Assembly (NCBI GenBank): GCA_905235305.1
Contig: CAJOLC010000005.1
Location: 19,141-83,140 of the forward strand
Direction: 5' to 3'
DNA length: 64,000 nt
DNA from: an uncultured Bacteroidaceae bacterium
GTDB lineage: Bacteria > Bacteroidota > Bacteroidia > Bacteroidales > Bacteroidaceae
How positions within the stretch are numbered: position 1 is the first letter of the stretch; each line of letters begins with the position of its first letter. The notes beneath the pieces are model-generated. The model saw only the letters and a program-made list of their open reading frames with translations. It was not told the origin of the DNA and did not search any database. Made by a program: the position numbers and the translations under genes. This document shows, in pieces, positions 46,850 to 55,895 of the stretch.

Positions 46850-47010
46850 TTTACCTTCTCCAGCCCTGTGCGTCGGTCGACGCAGCATAGTGCGTTGTTT
46901 GAACATACATGTATGTGCAATTGAATATTCATGAACCTGCAATTGAATATACATGTATGTTCAAACAACCCATAGTGAAGGGGGCAAGGAGCAAGGTGCA
47001 AGGAGCGGGT
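46850..47010. repeat. Copy 3 of the IR74 element plus GCAAGGA heptamers
   Basis: 74-bp core 46895-46968 identical to 17487-17560; right flank CATAGTGAAGGGGGCAAGGAGCAAGGTGCAAGGAGCGGG matches copy 1 left flank in reverse complement. Confidence 0.95.
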
Positions 47011-47197
47011 GGCGAAGGCGCCTTTGATGACCGTTTCGGGGCGGTCGTTTCTCCATGGAATGCCGGCAGGCGTCCTCACTCAGGAGAGGCTTGCCCTGAA
47101 CTAAATACTTTGTGTTTCCCTTTGCCATCTTGGAATTATTTCGTAACTTTGTGCCACAAAACTCAATTCGGTCACTTTTATAATACCTCGATTGCTT

Positions 47198-48451
47198 ATG
47201 AACAAGCCTCTTTCATGGATTCCCACGCTCTATCTCGGTGAGTCCTTGCCCTTTGCCGCGGTGATGCTGATGTCGCTCGTCCTGTATCAGGAGATGGGCC
47301 TGACGGATACCCAAATCACACTCTATACGGGATGGCTCGGGCTGCCGTGGGTTATAAAGCCATTGTGGTCGCCCATCGTGGACGGCATCAGGACGAAGCG
47401 TTGGTGGATTCTTGCCATGCAGTTGCTCATCGGAGCTGCCCTCGCCCTGCTGGCCTTTACGTTGCCCACCGGCTTCTGGCTGCAAGCCTCGCTTGCCCTC
47501 TTCATGCTGATTGCCTTCAGCAGTGCTACTCACGACATCTGTGCCGACGGCTTCTACATCCTCGGCCTTACGAATAAGGACCAGGAACTTTATGTAGGCC
47601 TTCGCAACACCTTCTATAGAATCGGTATGGTCCTTGGGCAAGGCGGACTGGTTATGCTGGCAGGCCTGCTGCAGAAGAGCAGGATGAGTATTCCCCTCTC
47701 CTGGAGTGTCACGTTCCTCGCTGTGGCAGGACTGATGCTGATGCTTGCTGCCTATCATTGGAAAGCATTGCCAAAGCCCGCCTCCGACTCACCCAAGGGC
47801 GAGAAGCTCCATATCCTTGAGGACTTCGGACTGACCCTGAAAGTCTTCTTCACGAAGCCGCATCTCATCACGGCTCTGCTCTTCATCCTGCTTTTCCGCT
47901 TGCCCGAAGGATTGCTCACGAAGATTGTCCCGCTCTTCCTGAAACGCACCGTCGAGGAGGGAGGACTGGCGCTGACGGACGTCCAGTATGGCTTCGTCTA
48001 TGGCACCTTAGGCGTCATCGGCTTGCTGGGCGGCGGCATCGTCGGCGGCTGGCTTGTGTCGAAGTACGGATTAAGGAAGATGCTTTGGCCGCTCGTGCTC
48101 TGTATCACATTGCCCGACATAGTCTACGTCTACCTGAGCTACATCCAGTCGCAAAGCCTGCCACTCATTGCCACATGTGTCTTCATAGAACAAGTGGGCT
48201 ACGGACTCGGCTTTACGGCATACACGCTCTATCTCGTCGGCTTCTCTCACGGAGAGCGGAGCACCTCGGTGTTCTCTTTCTGTACAGCGTTCCAATACCT
48301 CGGCGGCGTCATGCTGCCAGGCATGGTGAGCGGATGGATGTCCGACCGTATGGGCTATCAGCAATTCTTCATCACCGTCATGGCCTTCTGCCTCGTCACC
48401 TTCGCCGTAACAGCATTAGTTAAACTGCCAAAAGAAGCAACTCAGGAATGA
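47198..48451 (+). CDS. MFS transporter, AmpG-like muropeptide permease
   Basis: MNKPLSWIPTLYLGESLPFAAVMLMSLVLYQEMGLTDTQITLYTGWLGLPWVIKPLWSPIVD; TAACTTTG promoter at 47144. Confidence 0.85.
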   Translation: MNKPLSWIPTLYLGESLPFAAVMLMSLVLYQEMGLTDTQITLYTGWLGLPWVIKPLWSPIVDGIRTKRWWILAMQLLIGAALALLAFTLPTGFWLQASLALFMLIAFSSATHDICADGFYILGLTNKDQELYVGLRNTFYRIGMVLGQGGLVMLAGLLQKSRMSIPLSWSVTFLAVAGLMLMLAAYHWKALPKPASDSPKGEKLHILEDFGLTLKVFFTKPHLITALLFILLFRLPEGLLTKIVPLFLKRTVEEGGLALTDVQYGFVYGTLGVIGLLGGGIVGGWLVSKYGLRKMLWPLVLCITLPDIVYVYLSYIQSQSLPLIATCVFIEQVGYGLGFTAYTLYLVGFSHGERSTSVFSFCTAFQYLGGVMLPGMVSGWMSDRMGYQQFFITVMAFCLVTFAVTALVKLPKEATQE

Positions 48452-49326
48452 AGAGAAGTATCACTTTAGTCCTTTCCCTAATTGCTTTACTGCCTGCATT
48501 TGCAGAAGGAATCTCGTACACCAGGGAAGACAGCCTCCGTGTAGTTGAACTTCTGGAGAAAGGAGCAAGGCAGTACAAGTCCTTGCCTACGGGAGAGGAT
48601 TTAGGCGAAGTAGCACTCTACTACGCCAGGCAACTCATGAACCTGCCCTATGTGGCTCATACGCTCGAGATAAAAGGCCAGTCAGAGCATCTTGCCATCA
48701 ACTTGCAAAGCCTCGACTGCACCACTCTTGTCGAGAACTGCTGTGCCCTTGCCCTCACGACCTCTCATGGCAGCAAAGACTGGAGGGATTACCTCTCGTG
48801 GCTGCAGAAACTGCGCTACGATGCAGGCAAGATAGATGGTTACAAGAGCCGCAACCACTACTTTAGCCAGTGGATTCAATCAGGCACCAGGCTGGGCATG
48901 GTGGGGGAAGTGGTGCCGCCTTCGGATATCTCTGTGCCGATGAAACTCAACCTGACCTATATGAGTGAACATCCCGACGCGTATCCTTTGCTGAAGGTCG
49001 ACATGAATGAACGCAAGCTCATCCGCGAGATGGAGAAACGTGCCTCGGGAGCCATCATAAGATACATCCCGAAGGAAAGGGTGGGGGACAGCAAGAAGAC
49101 GTTAAGCTGCATAAAGGACGGCGACATCATAGCTATCACGACAAATAAGAAAGGTCTCGACGTCAGCCATATAGGCTTTGCCGTATGGGGCACGGATGGC
49201 AAGTTGCATCTGCTCAATGCCAGCAGCATCCACAAGAAAGTCGTGCTCGAACCCATGACGCTCTATCAGTACATGCAGAAGCATCCCAGTCAGACTGGCA
49301 TAAGAGTGATACGCCTGAAACGATAG
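48448..49326 (+). CDS. DUF1460 / N-acetylmuramoyl-L-alanine amidase-like secreted protein
   Basis: 292 aa; signal peptide; NLQSLDCTTLVENCCALALTT; overlaps AmpG-like gene by 4 bp. Confidence 0.85.
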   Translation: MKRSITLVLSLIALLPAFAEGISYTREDSLRVVELLEKGARQYKSLPTGEDLGEVALYYARQLMNLPYVAHTLEIKGQSEHLAINLQSLDCTTLVENCCALALTTSHGSKDWRDYLSWLQKLRYDAGKIDGYKSRNHYFSQWIQSGTRLGMVGEVVPPSDISVPMKLNLTYMSEHPDAYPLLKVDMNERKLIREMEKRASGAIIRYIPKERVGDSKKTLSCIKDGDIIAITTNKKGLDVSHIGFAVWGTDGKLHLLNASSIHKKVVLEPMTLYQYMQKHPSQTGIRVIRLKR

Positions 49327-49390
49327 AAGTTGTTACTTTCTCTCATGGACTCTGCTTGGAGGAGACAATAGAACACAAGAACCGCCCCAT

Positions 49391-49975
49391 ATGCTATTCA
49401 TCAACGACCATATTGCCGAGCTTAGCGAAGAGCAGACAGAGAGGCTTGTCACATCTCTGCCCGGGTGGCGAAAGGAGCAAGCTATGCGCTACAGATACAT
49501 CCAGGGCAGAAAGGAGTGTGCTGTAGGCTACATCGAATTGCTGAGAGGGCTTCGGCAATGTTTCGGCATCAATGAAATGCCGACCTTTGCCTATAACGAG
49601 CATGGCAAGCCATATCTGCCCGGACATCCAGAGGTCTGTTTCAGTATCAGCCATTGCAAGGAGGCCGTTGGCTGTTTCGTGAGCAATCGACCTTGCGGCT
49701 TGGATGTCGAATACATTCGAACTGCAAAGGAAGACCTTGTACGCCACACGATGAGCCCTCAGGAATCGGAAGAGATCTTCACATCACCCTTCCCGGATAT
49801 TGTATTTACCCGCCTTTGGACACAAAAGGAGGCGGTGCTGAAGCTAAAGGGAACCGGCATCATCGACGACCTGCATTCCGTCCTCAGTCCTGATAACCTG
49901 CATGGCATAGAGCTTCAGACGATAGAGAACATCTGTCGAAACTATATCATTTCGATTGCAATTCAAGTTAACTAA
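49391..49975 (+). CDS. 4'-phosphopantetheinyl transferase superfamily protein
   Basis: 194 aa; VCFSISHCKEAVGCFVSNRPCGLDVEYI...FTRLWTQKEAVLKLKGTG. Confidence 0.9.
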   Translation: MLFINDHIAELSEEQTERLVTSLPGWRKEQAMRYRYIQGRKECAVGYIELLRGLRQCFGINEMPTFAYNEHGKPYLPGHPEVCFSISHCKEAVGCFVSNRPCGLDVEYIRTAKEDLVRHTMSPQESEEIFTSPFPDIVFTRLWTQKEAVLKLKGTGIIDDLHSVLSPDNLHGIELQTIENICRNYIISIAIQVN

Positions 49976-49989
49976 ATTCACCGTTCATC

Positions 49990-51129
49990 ATGAAATCATC
50001 CTCATGGCTTCCTTTATTATTACTCTTTACGCCTTGCTTTTCTCATCTCTTGTCGGCGCAGACTCCTAACGTCGAGAAGTCTTGGGCGTGGTTAGGCTTC
50101 GAGAGACCTGAAGGGATAAACCCTGTCATTCGTCCTGACACGACAAGTCGTTTCTTCTGTCCCATGTGGAAGAGGGTGGCGCAGTGGGAGAACAGCGAGA
50201 CATTCAACCCTGCCGCAACCATCATAGGCGGCGGCATAGCGTTACTCTATCGTGCTGAGGACAACATTGCAAAAGGCATCGGTTCCAGAACGTCCCGCAT
50301 CGGGTATGCTTTCAGCGAAGATGGCATTCACTTCAAACATCATGGTGCTCCTGTCCTCTTCCCCGGTGGCGATGAATGGGAGGACTTCGACGTGCCGGGC
50401 GGTTGTGAGGATCCGCGCGTCTGCATGACAGAGGACGGACTTTACGTCATGACTTATACGAGTTGGAACCATAAGCTTGCCAGGTTGAGTGTCGCCACAT
50501 CGCGAGACCTCGTGCACTGGACGAAGCATGGCCCCATCTTCTCCGACGACCACAAAGGTCAGTTCAGCAAGGACTACACAAAGTCGGGCAGTATTGTGAC
50601 GGAGATGAAGAACGGCCGACAAGTCATCGCACGCATCAAGGGCAGATACATGATGTACTGGGGCGAGAACTTTGTCAACATCGCTACGAGCGACGACCTC
50701 ATTCACTGGGAGCCGATGCTGACTCCTGACGGGAAACTCCTTCATGTGATGGATACACGCAAGGGTTATTTTGACAGTCAGCTCGTGGAATGTGGCCCGC
50801 CAGCCATCAAGACGAAGAAAGGTATCATGCTCTTCTACAACGGGAAGAACAAGGGGGGAAGCGACGGCGACCGACGCTACTCTGCAGGAGCCTATTGTGC
50901 CGGGCAGGCACTCTTCTCGCTGAAAGACCCGACGAAGCTCCTCGACCGATTAGACGAGCCCTATTTTTATCCCAAGGATGACTTCGAGAAAAGCGGGCAG
51001 TATCCGGCAGGGACTGTTTTCACCGAAGGACTTGTGCCGTTCAAGGGCAAGTGGTATCTCTTCTACGGATGTGCCGATTCGTATGTCGGCATGGCAATTT
51101 ATGACCCGACTAAAGCCAACAATCGTTAA
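49990..51129 (+). CDS. GH130-family beta-mannoside phosphorylase/mannosidase-like secreted enzyme
   Basis: 379 aa; signal peptide; ETFNPAATIIGGGIALLYRAED, GGCEDPRVCMTEDGLYVMTYTSW, GIMLFYNGKN. Confidence 0.85.
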   Translation: MKSSSWLPLLLLFTPCFSHLLSAQTPNVEKSWAWLGFERPEGINPVIRPDTTSRFFCPMWKRVAQWENSETFNPAATIIGGGIALLYRAEDNIAKGIGSRTSRIGYAFSEDGIHFKHHGAPVLFPGGDEWEDFDVPGGCEDPRVCMTEDGLYVMTYTSWNHKLARLSVATSRDLVHWTKHGPIFSDDHKGQFSKDYTKSGSIVTEMKNGRQVIARIKGRYMMYWGENFVNIATSDDLIHWEPMLTPDGKLLHVMDTRKGYFDSQLVECGPPAIKTKKGIMLFYNGKNKGGSDGDRRYSAGAYCAGQALFSLKDPTKLLDRLDEPYFYPKDDFEKSGQYPAGTVFTEGLVPFKGKWYLFYGCADSYVGMAIYDPTKANNR

Positions 51130-51154
51130 AAAAGGTGCTAAAGCACTTTTTTTT
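51127..51154. terminator. Bidirectional hairpin terminator
   Basis: AAAAAAGGTGCTAAAGCACTTTTTTTT directly after the GH130 stop. Confidence 0.7.
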
Positions 51155-51204
51155 CGGTCATTTCTTGGCTGTGAAGGTAAAAAGTACTACCTTTGCAACT
51201 TGGT

Positions 51205-52074
51205 ATGAGAATGAGAAGACTCTTTTTATCGCTCCTTGTACTTTGCTTCTTGCTTCTTGAGTCTTGCAGCGAGTACTCCAATGTGCTCAAATCGAACGAC
51301 TACGAGTACAGATACGAGGCAGCCAAGGCTCTCTATGCCGACGGTCATTATCGTCAGGCTGCAGAGCTTTTCAGTCAGTTGCTGACTGCCCTGAAGGGTA
51401 CGTCCTACGGGGAAGAAAGTCTCTATATGCTCGGCGAAAGTAACCTGAAGGCAAAGGACTACGAGTCGGCCGTCATGTTTTTCAAGAAGTACTATCAGCT
51501 TTATCCAAAAGGCAGTTATATGGAGATGGCACGCTTCAACAGCGGTTACGCCCTCTATAAGCAGACGCCAGATATCCGTCTGGACCAGTCGAGTACGATG
51601 GAAGCTATCAAGGAGTTCCAGGGTTTCCTTGATTATTGTCCGGAGACTACGCTGAAGGATCAGGTGCATCAAGTCATCTACGAGATGCAGGACAGACTTG
51701 TCGAGAAGGAATATCTCGCGGCAAAACTTTATTATGACCTTGGAAACTACACGTTCAACAGTGCCTACGGAGGCAACAACTACCAAGCCTGTGTCGTGAC
51801 TGCCCAGAATGCCCTGAAGGATTATCCTTATGCATCGGAAAGGCTCCGCGAAGATCTCTCCATTTTAGCTTTGAGGGCCAAGTATCATCTTGCCCGCCAG
51901 AGTGTGGAAGGGAAGAAAATGGAGCGCTTCCGCGACACCATAGACGAGTACTATGCTTTCCAGAATGATTTCCCCGAGAGCCGATACATGAAGGAAGCCA
52001 AAGACATCTTTGACAACGCCGAACGAGTGGTCACGAAGAAGGGCTTGCCTATAAACGAGGGAGACATAAAGTGA
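51205..52074 (+). CDS. bamD: Outer membrane protein assembly factor BamD
   Basis: Lipoprotein signal LLVLCFLLLESCSEYSNVLKSNDYEYRYEAAKALYADGHYRQAAELFSQLL; TACCTTTG promoter at 51188. Confidence 0.92.
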   Translation: MRMRRLFLSLLVLCFLLLESCSEYSNVLKSNDYEYRYEAAKALYADGHYRQAAELFSQLLTALKGTSYGEESLYMLGESNLKAKDYESAVMFFKKYYQLYPKGSYMEMARFNSGYALYKQTPDIRLDQSSTMEAIKEFQGFLDYCPETTLKDQVHQVIYEMQDRLVEKEYLAAKLYYDLGNYTFNSAYGGNNYQACVVTAQNALKDYPYASERLREDLSILALRAKYHLARQSVEGKKMERFRDTIDEYYAFQNDFPESRYMKEAKDIFDNAERVVTKKGLPINEGDIK

Positions 52075-52109
52075 ACCATACCGGTTTCTGAACTAAACAA
52101 ATTAATTAT

Positions 52110-52446
52110 ATGATGGATTACAAAAAGACACAAGCACCGAACGACACCGTCAACAGAGATCCCATGAGCCTTTGCGAGGACACAGGTAACATCTATGAAA
52201 GCGTCGTCATCATTGGCAAGCGAGCAAATCAGATTTCTGCCGACATCAAGCAGGAGCTGAGCAAAAAGCTCTCGGAGTTTGCAAGCACGCAAGATAACCT
52301 CGACGAAGTCTTCGAGAACCGCGAGCAGATAGAAATCAGCCGTTAACGAGAAACTTCCCAAGTCCACCCTTATGGCAACGCAGGAGTTCATCGACGGCGA
52401 GATCTACTATCGCAACCCAAGTAAAGAGGCTTCGCTCCTCGACTAA
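52110..52446 (+). pseudogene. RNA polymerase Rpb6/omega-like subunit, apparent frameshift near 52344-52350
   Basis: N-part MMDYKKTQAPNDTVNRDPMSLCEDTGNIYESVVIIGKRANQI...ENREQIEISR*, then in another frame NEKLPKSTLMATQEFIDGEIYYRNPSKEASLLD*; both parts belong to one family protein. Confidence 0.85.
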
Positions 52447-52449
52447 AGC

Positions 52450-52908
52450 ATGATCCAGCGAGTCCAGACCATCTACCTGCTGACAGCATTTGCCCTGTGC
52501 ATCGTCTGCCTGTGTACGCCCATCGCTCATTTCATGACGAGTGAGAGCTTGGAAACAGTCGACATGTATAACCTGTGGCTCGTGTCGGAAGGTCAGCACC
52601 TGTTCTACTTCTGCCCTGTTATGATGGGCATACTTGTCACCACGAGTGCCATTGTCTTTATGGACATCTGGCTCTACAGGCACCGTGCCTTGCAGATGCG
52701 TGTGGCGAGTCTGAGCATGATTCTGCTCGTGGCGTGGTACGTCGCCTATGGTGCCATCTGCTACAGTCTCTCGTCGGAGTTGCTCGCTTCTTGGCGGCCC
52801 AACTGGACGGCGGCACTTCCTGCTGCGGCACTTATCCTGTTGTACCTTGCCTTCCGAGGCATCCACAAGGACGAGATGCTTGTACATTCGCTCGACAGGC
52901 TGCGCTGA
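52450..52908 (+). CDS. DUF4293 family membrane protein
   Basis: 152 aa; MIQRVQTIYLLTAFALCIVCLC, four TM helices; directly follows rpb6. Confidence 0.88.
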   Translation: MIQRVQTIYLLTAFALCIVCLCTPIAHFMTSESLETVDMYNLWLVSEGQHLFYFCPVMMGILVTTSAIVFMDIWLYRHRALQMRVASLSMILLVAWYVAYGAICYSLSSELLASWRPNWTAALPAAALILLYLAFRGIHKDEMLVHSLDRLR

Positions 52909-52977
52909 TTTACATTAATTTAAGTGAAGACCTTGGAGACGCATAGGCTCTGGCTATCGTCAGGCAACAGAAGATGT

Positions 52978-53124
52978 TTTCAGAGCGACGCGTCCCTATT
53001 GGCAATGCGACGCGTCCCTATGAGCGGAGCGACGCGTCCCTGTTGGCAGAGCGACTGTAGGTTCTAAAAAACGTCATATTATAGACAACAGGGGCTTCAG
53101 GCTGGTTTTCACCGGACGCCAATA
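52978..53124. repeat. 22-bp tandem array (GCGACGCGTCCCTATTGGC x3+) plus conserved trailer, copy B
   Basis: ACGCGTCCCT at 52988, 53010, 53032, partial at 53054; trailer GCGACTGTAGGTTCTAAAAAACGTCATATTATAGACAACAGGGGCTTCAGGCTGGTTTTCACCGGACGCCAAT aligns with copy A trailer. Confidence 0.95.
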
Positions 53125-53164
53125 ATACATTATATAATATTTAATATAGTATAGTACGACAAGA

Positions 53165-53202
53165 CGGGAGGCAAACGCTGTTCAGAAGTGTTTGCCTCCC
53201 GT
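53165..53202 (-). terminator. Hairpin downstream of ThuA-like gene
   Basis: ACGGGAGGCAAACGCTGTTCAGAAGTGTTTGCCTCCCGT. Confidence 0.55.
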
Positions 53203-53254
53203 TCGTATGTGGTGGAGACGCCGTGTCGCCTGCAAGGCCCGTGCTGACTTGACG

Positions 53255-54091
53255 TTACTTCTGGAACGGGTCGCCGTGTGGGTCTTGGCTTACCACCCAG
53301 CGAAGGGCGTTGACGAAAAGCAGGTTCTGGGTCGCATCGATGAAGGCTTCGTCGCCATGACCCATGTTCAGGTAGAGCATCCGATACTTCGTGTTGGTCC
53401 ACACGATGGGGAAGTCGCCCCATTTCACCACGTCTTTCAGGCCGAAGGGATACATCTTCTGCGAGATGGAGAGCAGCACTTCGACGTCGGGATTCTCGTT
53501 CGGACTGGGCTTCCATTGGTAGAACTCGCTTGCCGGAGCGACAAAAGACTGCGGCAGGCTGACGGTGACGGGGTGCTCTTGATTGCATTCGACGAGTGCC
53601 GGCTGCGGAGGCCAGTTGTTGCAGTAAAAGGGGCCGCAGCCCAGGAATCTGTTGAACCAGGGCCAGTTCGTGTTTCGGTCGTTGTAGGCAGACGCGTGGA
53701 AGCCCATCCATCCGCCGCCGTTCTCCATGTACTTCTCGAAAGCCTCGCGCTGACTCTTGCCGCCGGGCATGGCGTTCAGACTGATGACGACGGAGTAGTC
53801 CTTCAGTCTCTCGTAGGGATAGTCCGCGAGAGAAGTGGTGACATCCAGCGTCCAGCCATCTCCGTAGGTGAGTCTGCGGAAGAAGTTTATCGCCTGTTTG
53901 TCGAACTGGACATGTGCCTCCTCGGCTCCAGGCTCGTAATGCAGGAGTGCGCGGAAGCGGGGCTGACTGGCATAATTAGCAGCATATTCGTCGTTCTCCT
54001 CAGCAGGCCGCGACGCTTTTGCCTCGACAAGAGAGTAGGAGAGGCACGTCAGGACTGCCAGCAGCAGACGAATGCGGAGGTGTGTTTTCAT
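53255..54091 (-). CDS. ThuA domain-containing secreted protein
   Basis: 278 aa; SVVISLNAMPGGKSQREAFEKYMENGGGWMGFHASAYN...NTKYRMLYLNMGHGDEAF. Confidence 0.9.
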   Translation of the reverse strand: MKTHLRIRLLLAVLTCLSYSLVEAKASRPAEENDEYAANYASQPRFRALLHYEPGAEEAHVQFDKQAINFFRRLTYGDGWTLDVTTSLADYPYERLKDYSVVISLNAMPGGKSQREAFEKYMENGGGWMGFHASAYNDRNTNWPWFNRFLGCGPFYCNNWPPQPALVECNQEHPVTVSLPQSFVAPASEFYQWKPSPNENPDVEVLLSISQKMYPFGLKDVVKWGDFPIVWTNTKYRMLYLNMGHGDEAFIDATQNLLFVNALRWVVSQDPHGDPFQK

Positions 54092-54237
54092 GTCTTAAAT
54101 TGTTGTTTGTCAGTAGATTCTGTGTTGTCTCACCTGTCCCGACAGGTGCCAGCTTGTACGGACTTGCCAGACTTCACGCGAGTAATTTGCGAAGTTGACT
54201 GCTGTCGGGCAAAAGGTGCTCGCGAGAGGTTTGCCCG

Positions 54238-55889
54238 CTATTGCTGAGGCATGAGGTAGCGACTGCCGGTCTGATTGACGATCTGACGCTTGAAGCTCTC
54301 CGGGTACCCAGGTCGAACCACCGGACGCGGGTTGCCGCCCGGGGTCTTTTCAAACTTCCCGTTCTCGTCCGTCCGCTTTACCGCCATGTCGTTGTACTTG
54401 ACGATGATGAGCTGGGCCAACTGGTTCCATTCGTCCATCATTGCACCCGCCACCCGATGACTGTAGGCAGAGACCTGACTGCTTCCTCCTTGGTCATGCC
54501 GACTGCTCTGCTCTCCGTCTCTGCCTGCAGGGAGTTGTAGTCGGCTTCAAGCCTGTCGCGCACCTTCTGCAGTTCGGGGAAGAGGAGGCTATAGCGAAGA
54601 TAGACCATGTTACTGACCCAATTCTCCACCCAGTAGGCAGAACGTGTGGAGAAGTGGAAGGCATCTGCGGTGCTCTTGTCGTAACATTCCGGGGCAGTCG
54701 TCATGTTACAATAGACGGGAGTAAACGCCACCATGTTCGCCTCGTCGTTGGCAAACCACACGACTCCCCCGATGTGATTGGGAAGCCAACTGCGCATCTG
54801 GTCGACGTAGACACAGGCCGACTGCTGAGTGCTGATGGGGCGCTCGTTGAAGTATTTCTTCCCATCCACCTCGAAGCTCAGTGGAGTGGGGCGGTACGGC
54901 ATTTCCCATGGACCCATCCCCACGTCAGAAGTCATGTCCATCGGCGTGTCTTCATAGTGGTCGCGCATCATGTCCTTGACGTCCTGCGCGCTAAGCGGCG
55001 CCTTCGGCTTCACGTAAAGCGGCATCGGTTCTGCTTTCGTGTCGCCCATCGCGTAAGGCAGATATTGGTCCATGTTCACGTCTGCCCACCTGTTGAAATA
55101 GCTCCAGACGCGCGCCTCGCAGTAACGAAGTCCACCGAAGTCGAGGGGATTGTAAGCGTCTGCAAACGAGAAGTCTGCGTCCTTCCCACTGAAGTATCCC
55201 TTTTCCCTTGCCAGGCTGATGACGTCCTTTGCGTAGAGGCAGTTCTTCTTGTCCTTTAGCGGGAACTGACGGATGCGGCTTTGGTTGGCATGGCCACTGA
55301 TGCAGTCGTCGGGAATCCGCACTGCCACCCACACGGTTCCCTTGCGCCCTGAGCCTTTTCCTATCATGTCCATAATCCAGACCTCGTTGGGGTCGGCTAT
55401 GGTGAAGCTCTCGCCTTCGCTCTCGTAACCGTAGGTCTCGGTCAGGTTCGTCATGACATCTATGGCCTCGCGTGCAGTCTTGGAACGCTGCAAGGCAAGT
55501 ACCATCAGCGAACCATAGTCGATGAGACCGCTGACGGTATCAGTCAGCTCTTCCCGTCCGCCCCAAGTCGTCTCGTGGATTGTCACCTGAAATTCGTTCA
55601 TCAGACCAACGATTCCGTATGTATGCTCTGCTTCCGGAATCTCGCCAAGGTAGTTCCCCGACTCGTAATGATACAGCGCGTGCATCGTTCCCGCAGGATG
55701 GTCGGCAGCCGGAATCACGCGAAGCGGCTCGAAGGAACCGTAGTCGTCCTGGCTGTACGAGACAATCACGCTGCCGTCTGTCGAGGCTTTCTTGCCGACG
55801 ATAAGGTTCGTGCAGGCGTTTACCATTGACCATCCGCCATTAATCATCAAGAGGAGCGATGCTCCCAGAAGTATGAAGATGCGTCTCAT
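54238..55889 (-). pseudogene. C69 family dipeptidase, apparent frameshift near 54475-54485
   Basis: MRRIFILLGASLLLMINGGWSMVNACTNLIVGKKASTDGSVIVSYSQDDYG..., C-term continues in another frame SAYSHRVAGAMMDEWNQLAQLIIVKYNDMAVKRTDENG. Confidence 0.85.
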
Positions 55890-55895
55890 GGCTGG

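Noticed and set aside
46890-46975. CATAGTG direct repeats around IR74 as target-site duplications
   Set aside because: The same 7-mer flanks copies 1 and 3 at different loci, so it looks like part of the repeat rather than a locus-specific duplication.
53192-54247. 351-aa plus-strand ORF
   Set aside because: Antisense to the ThuA-like gene; no family features.
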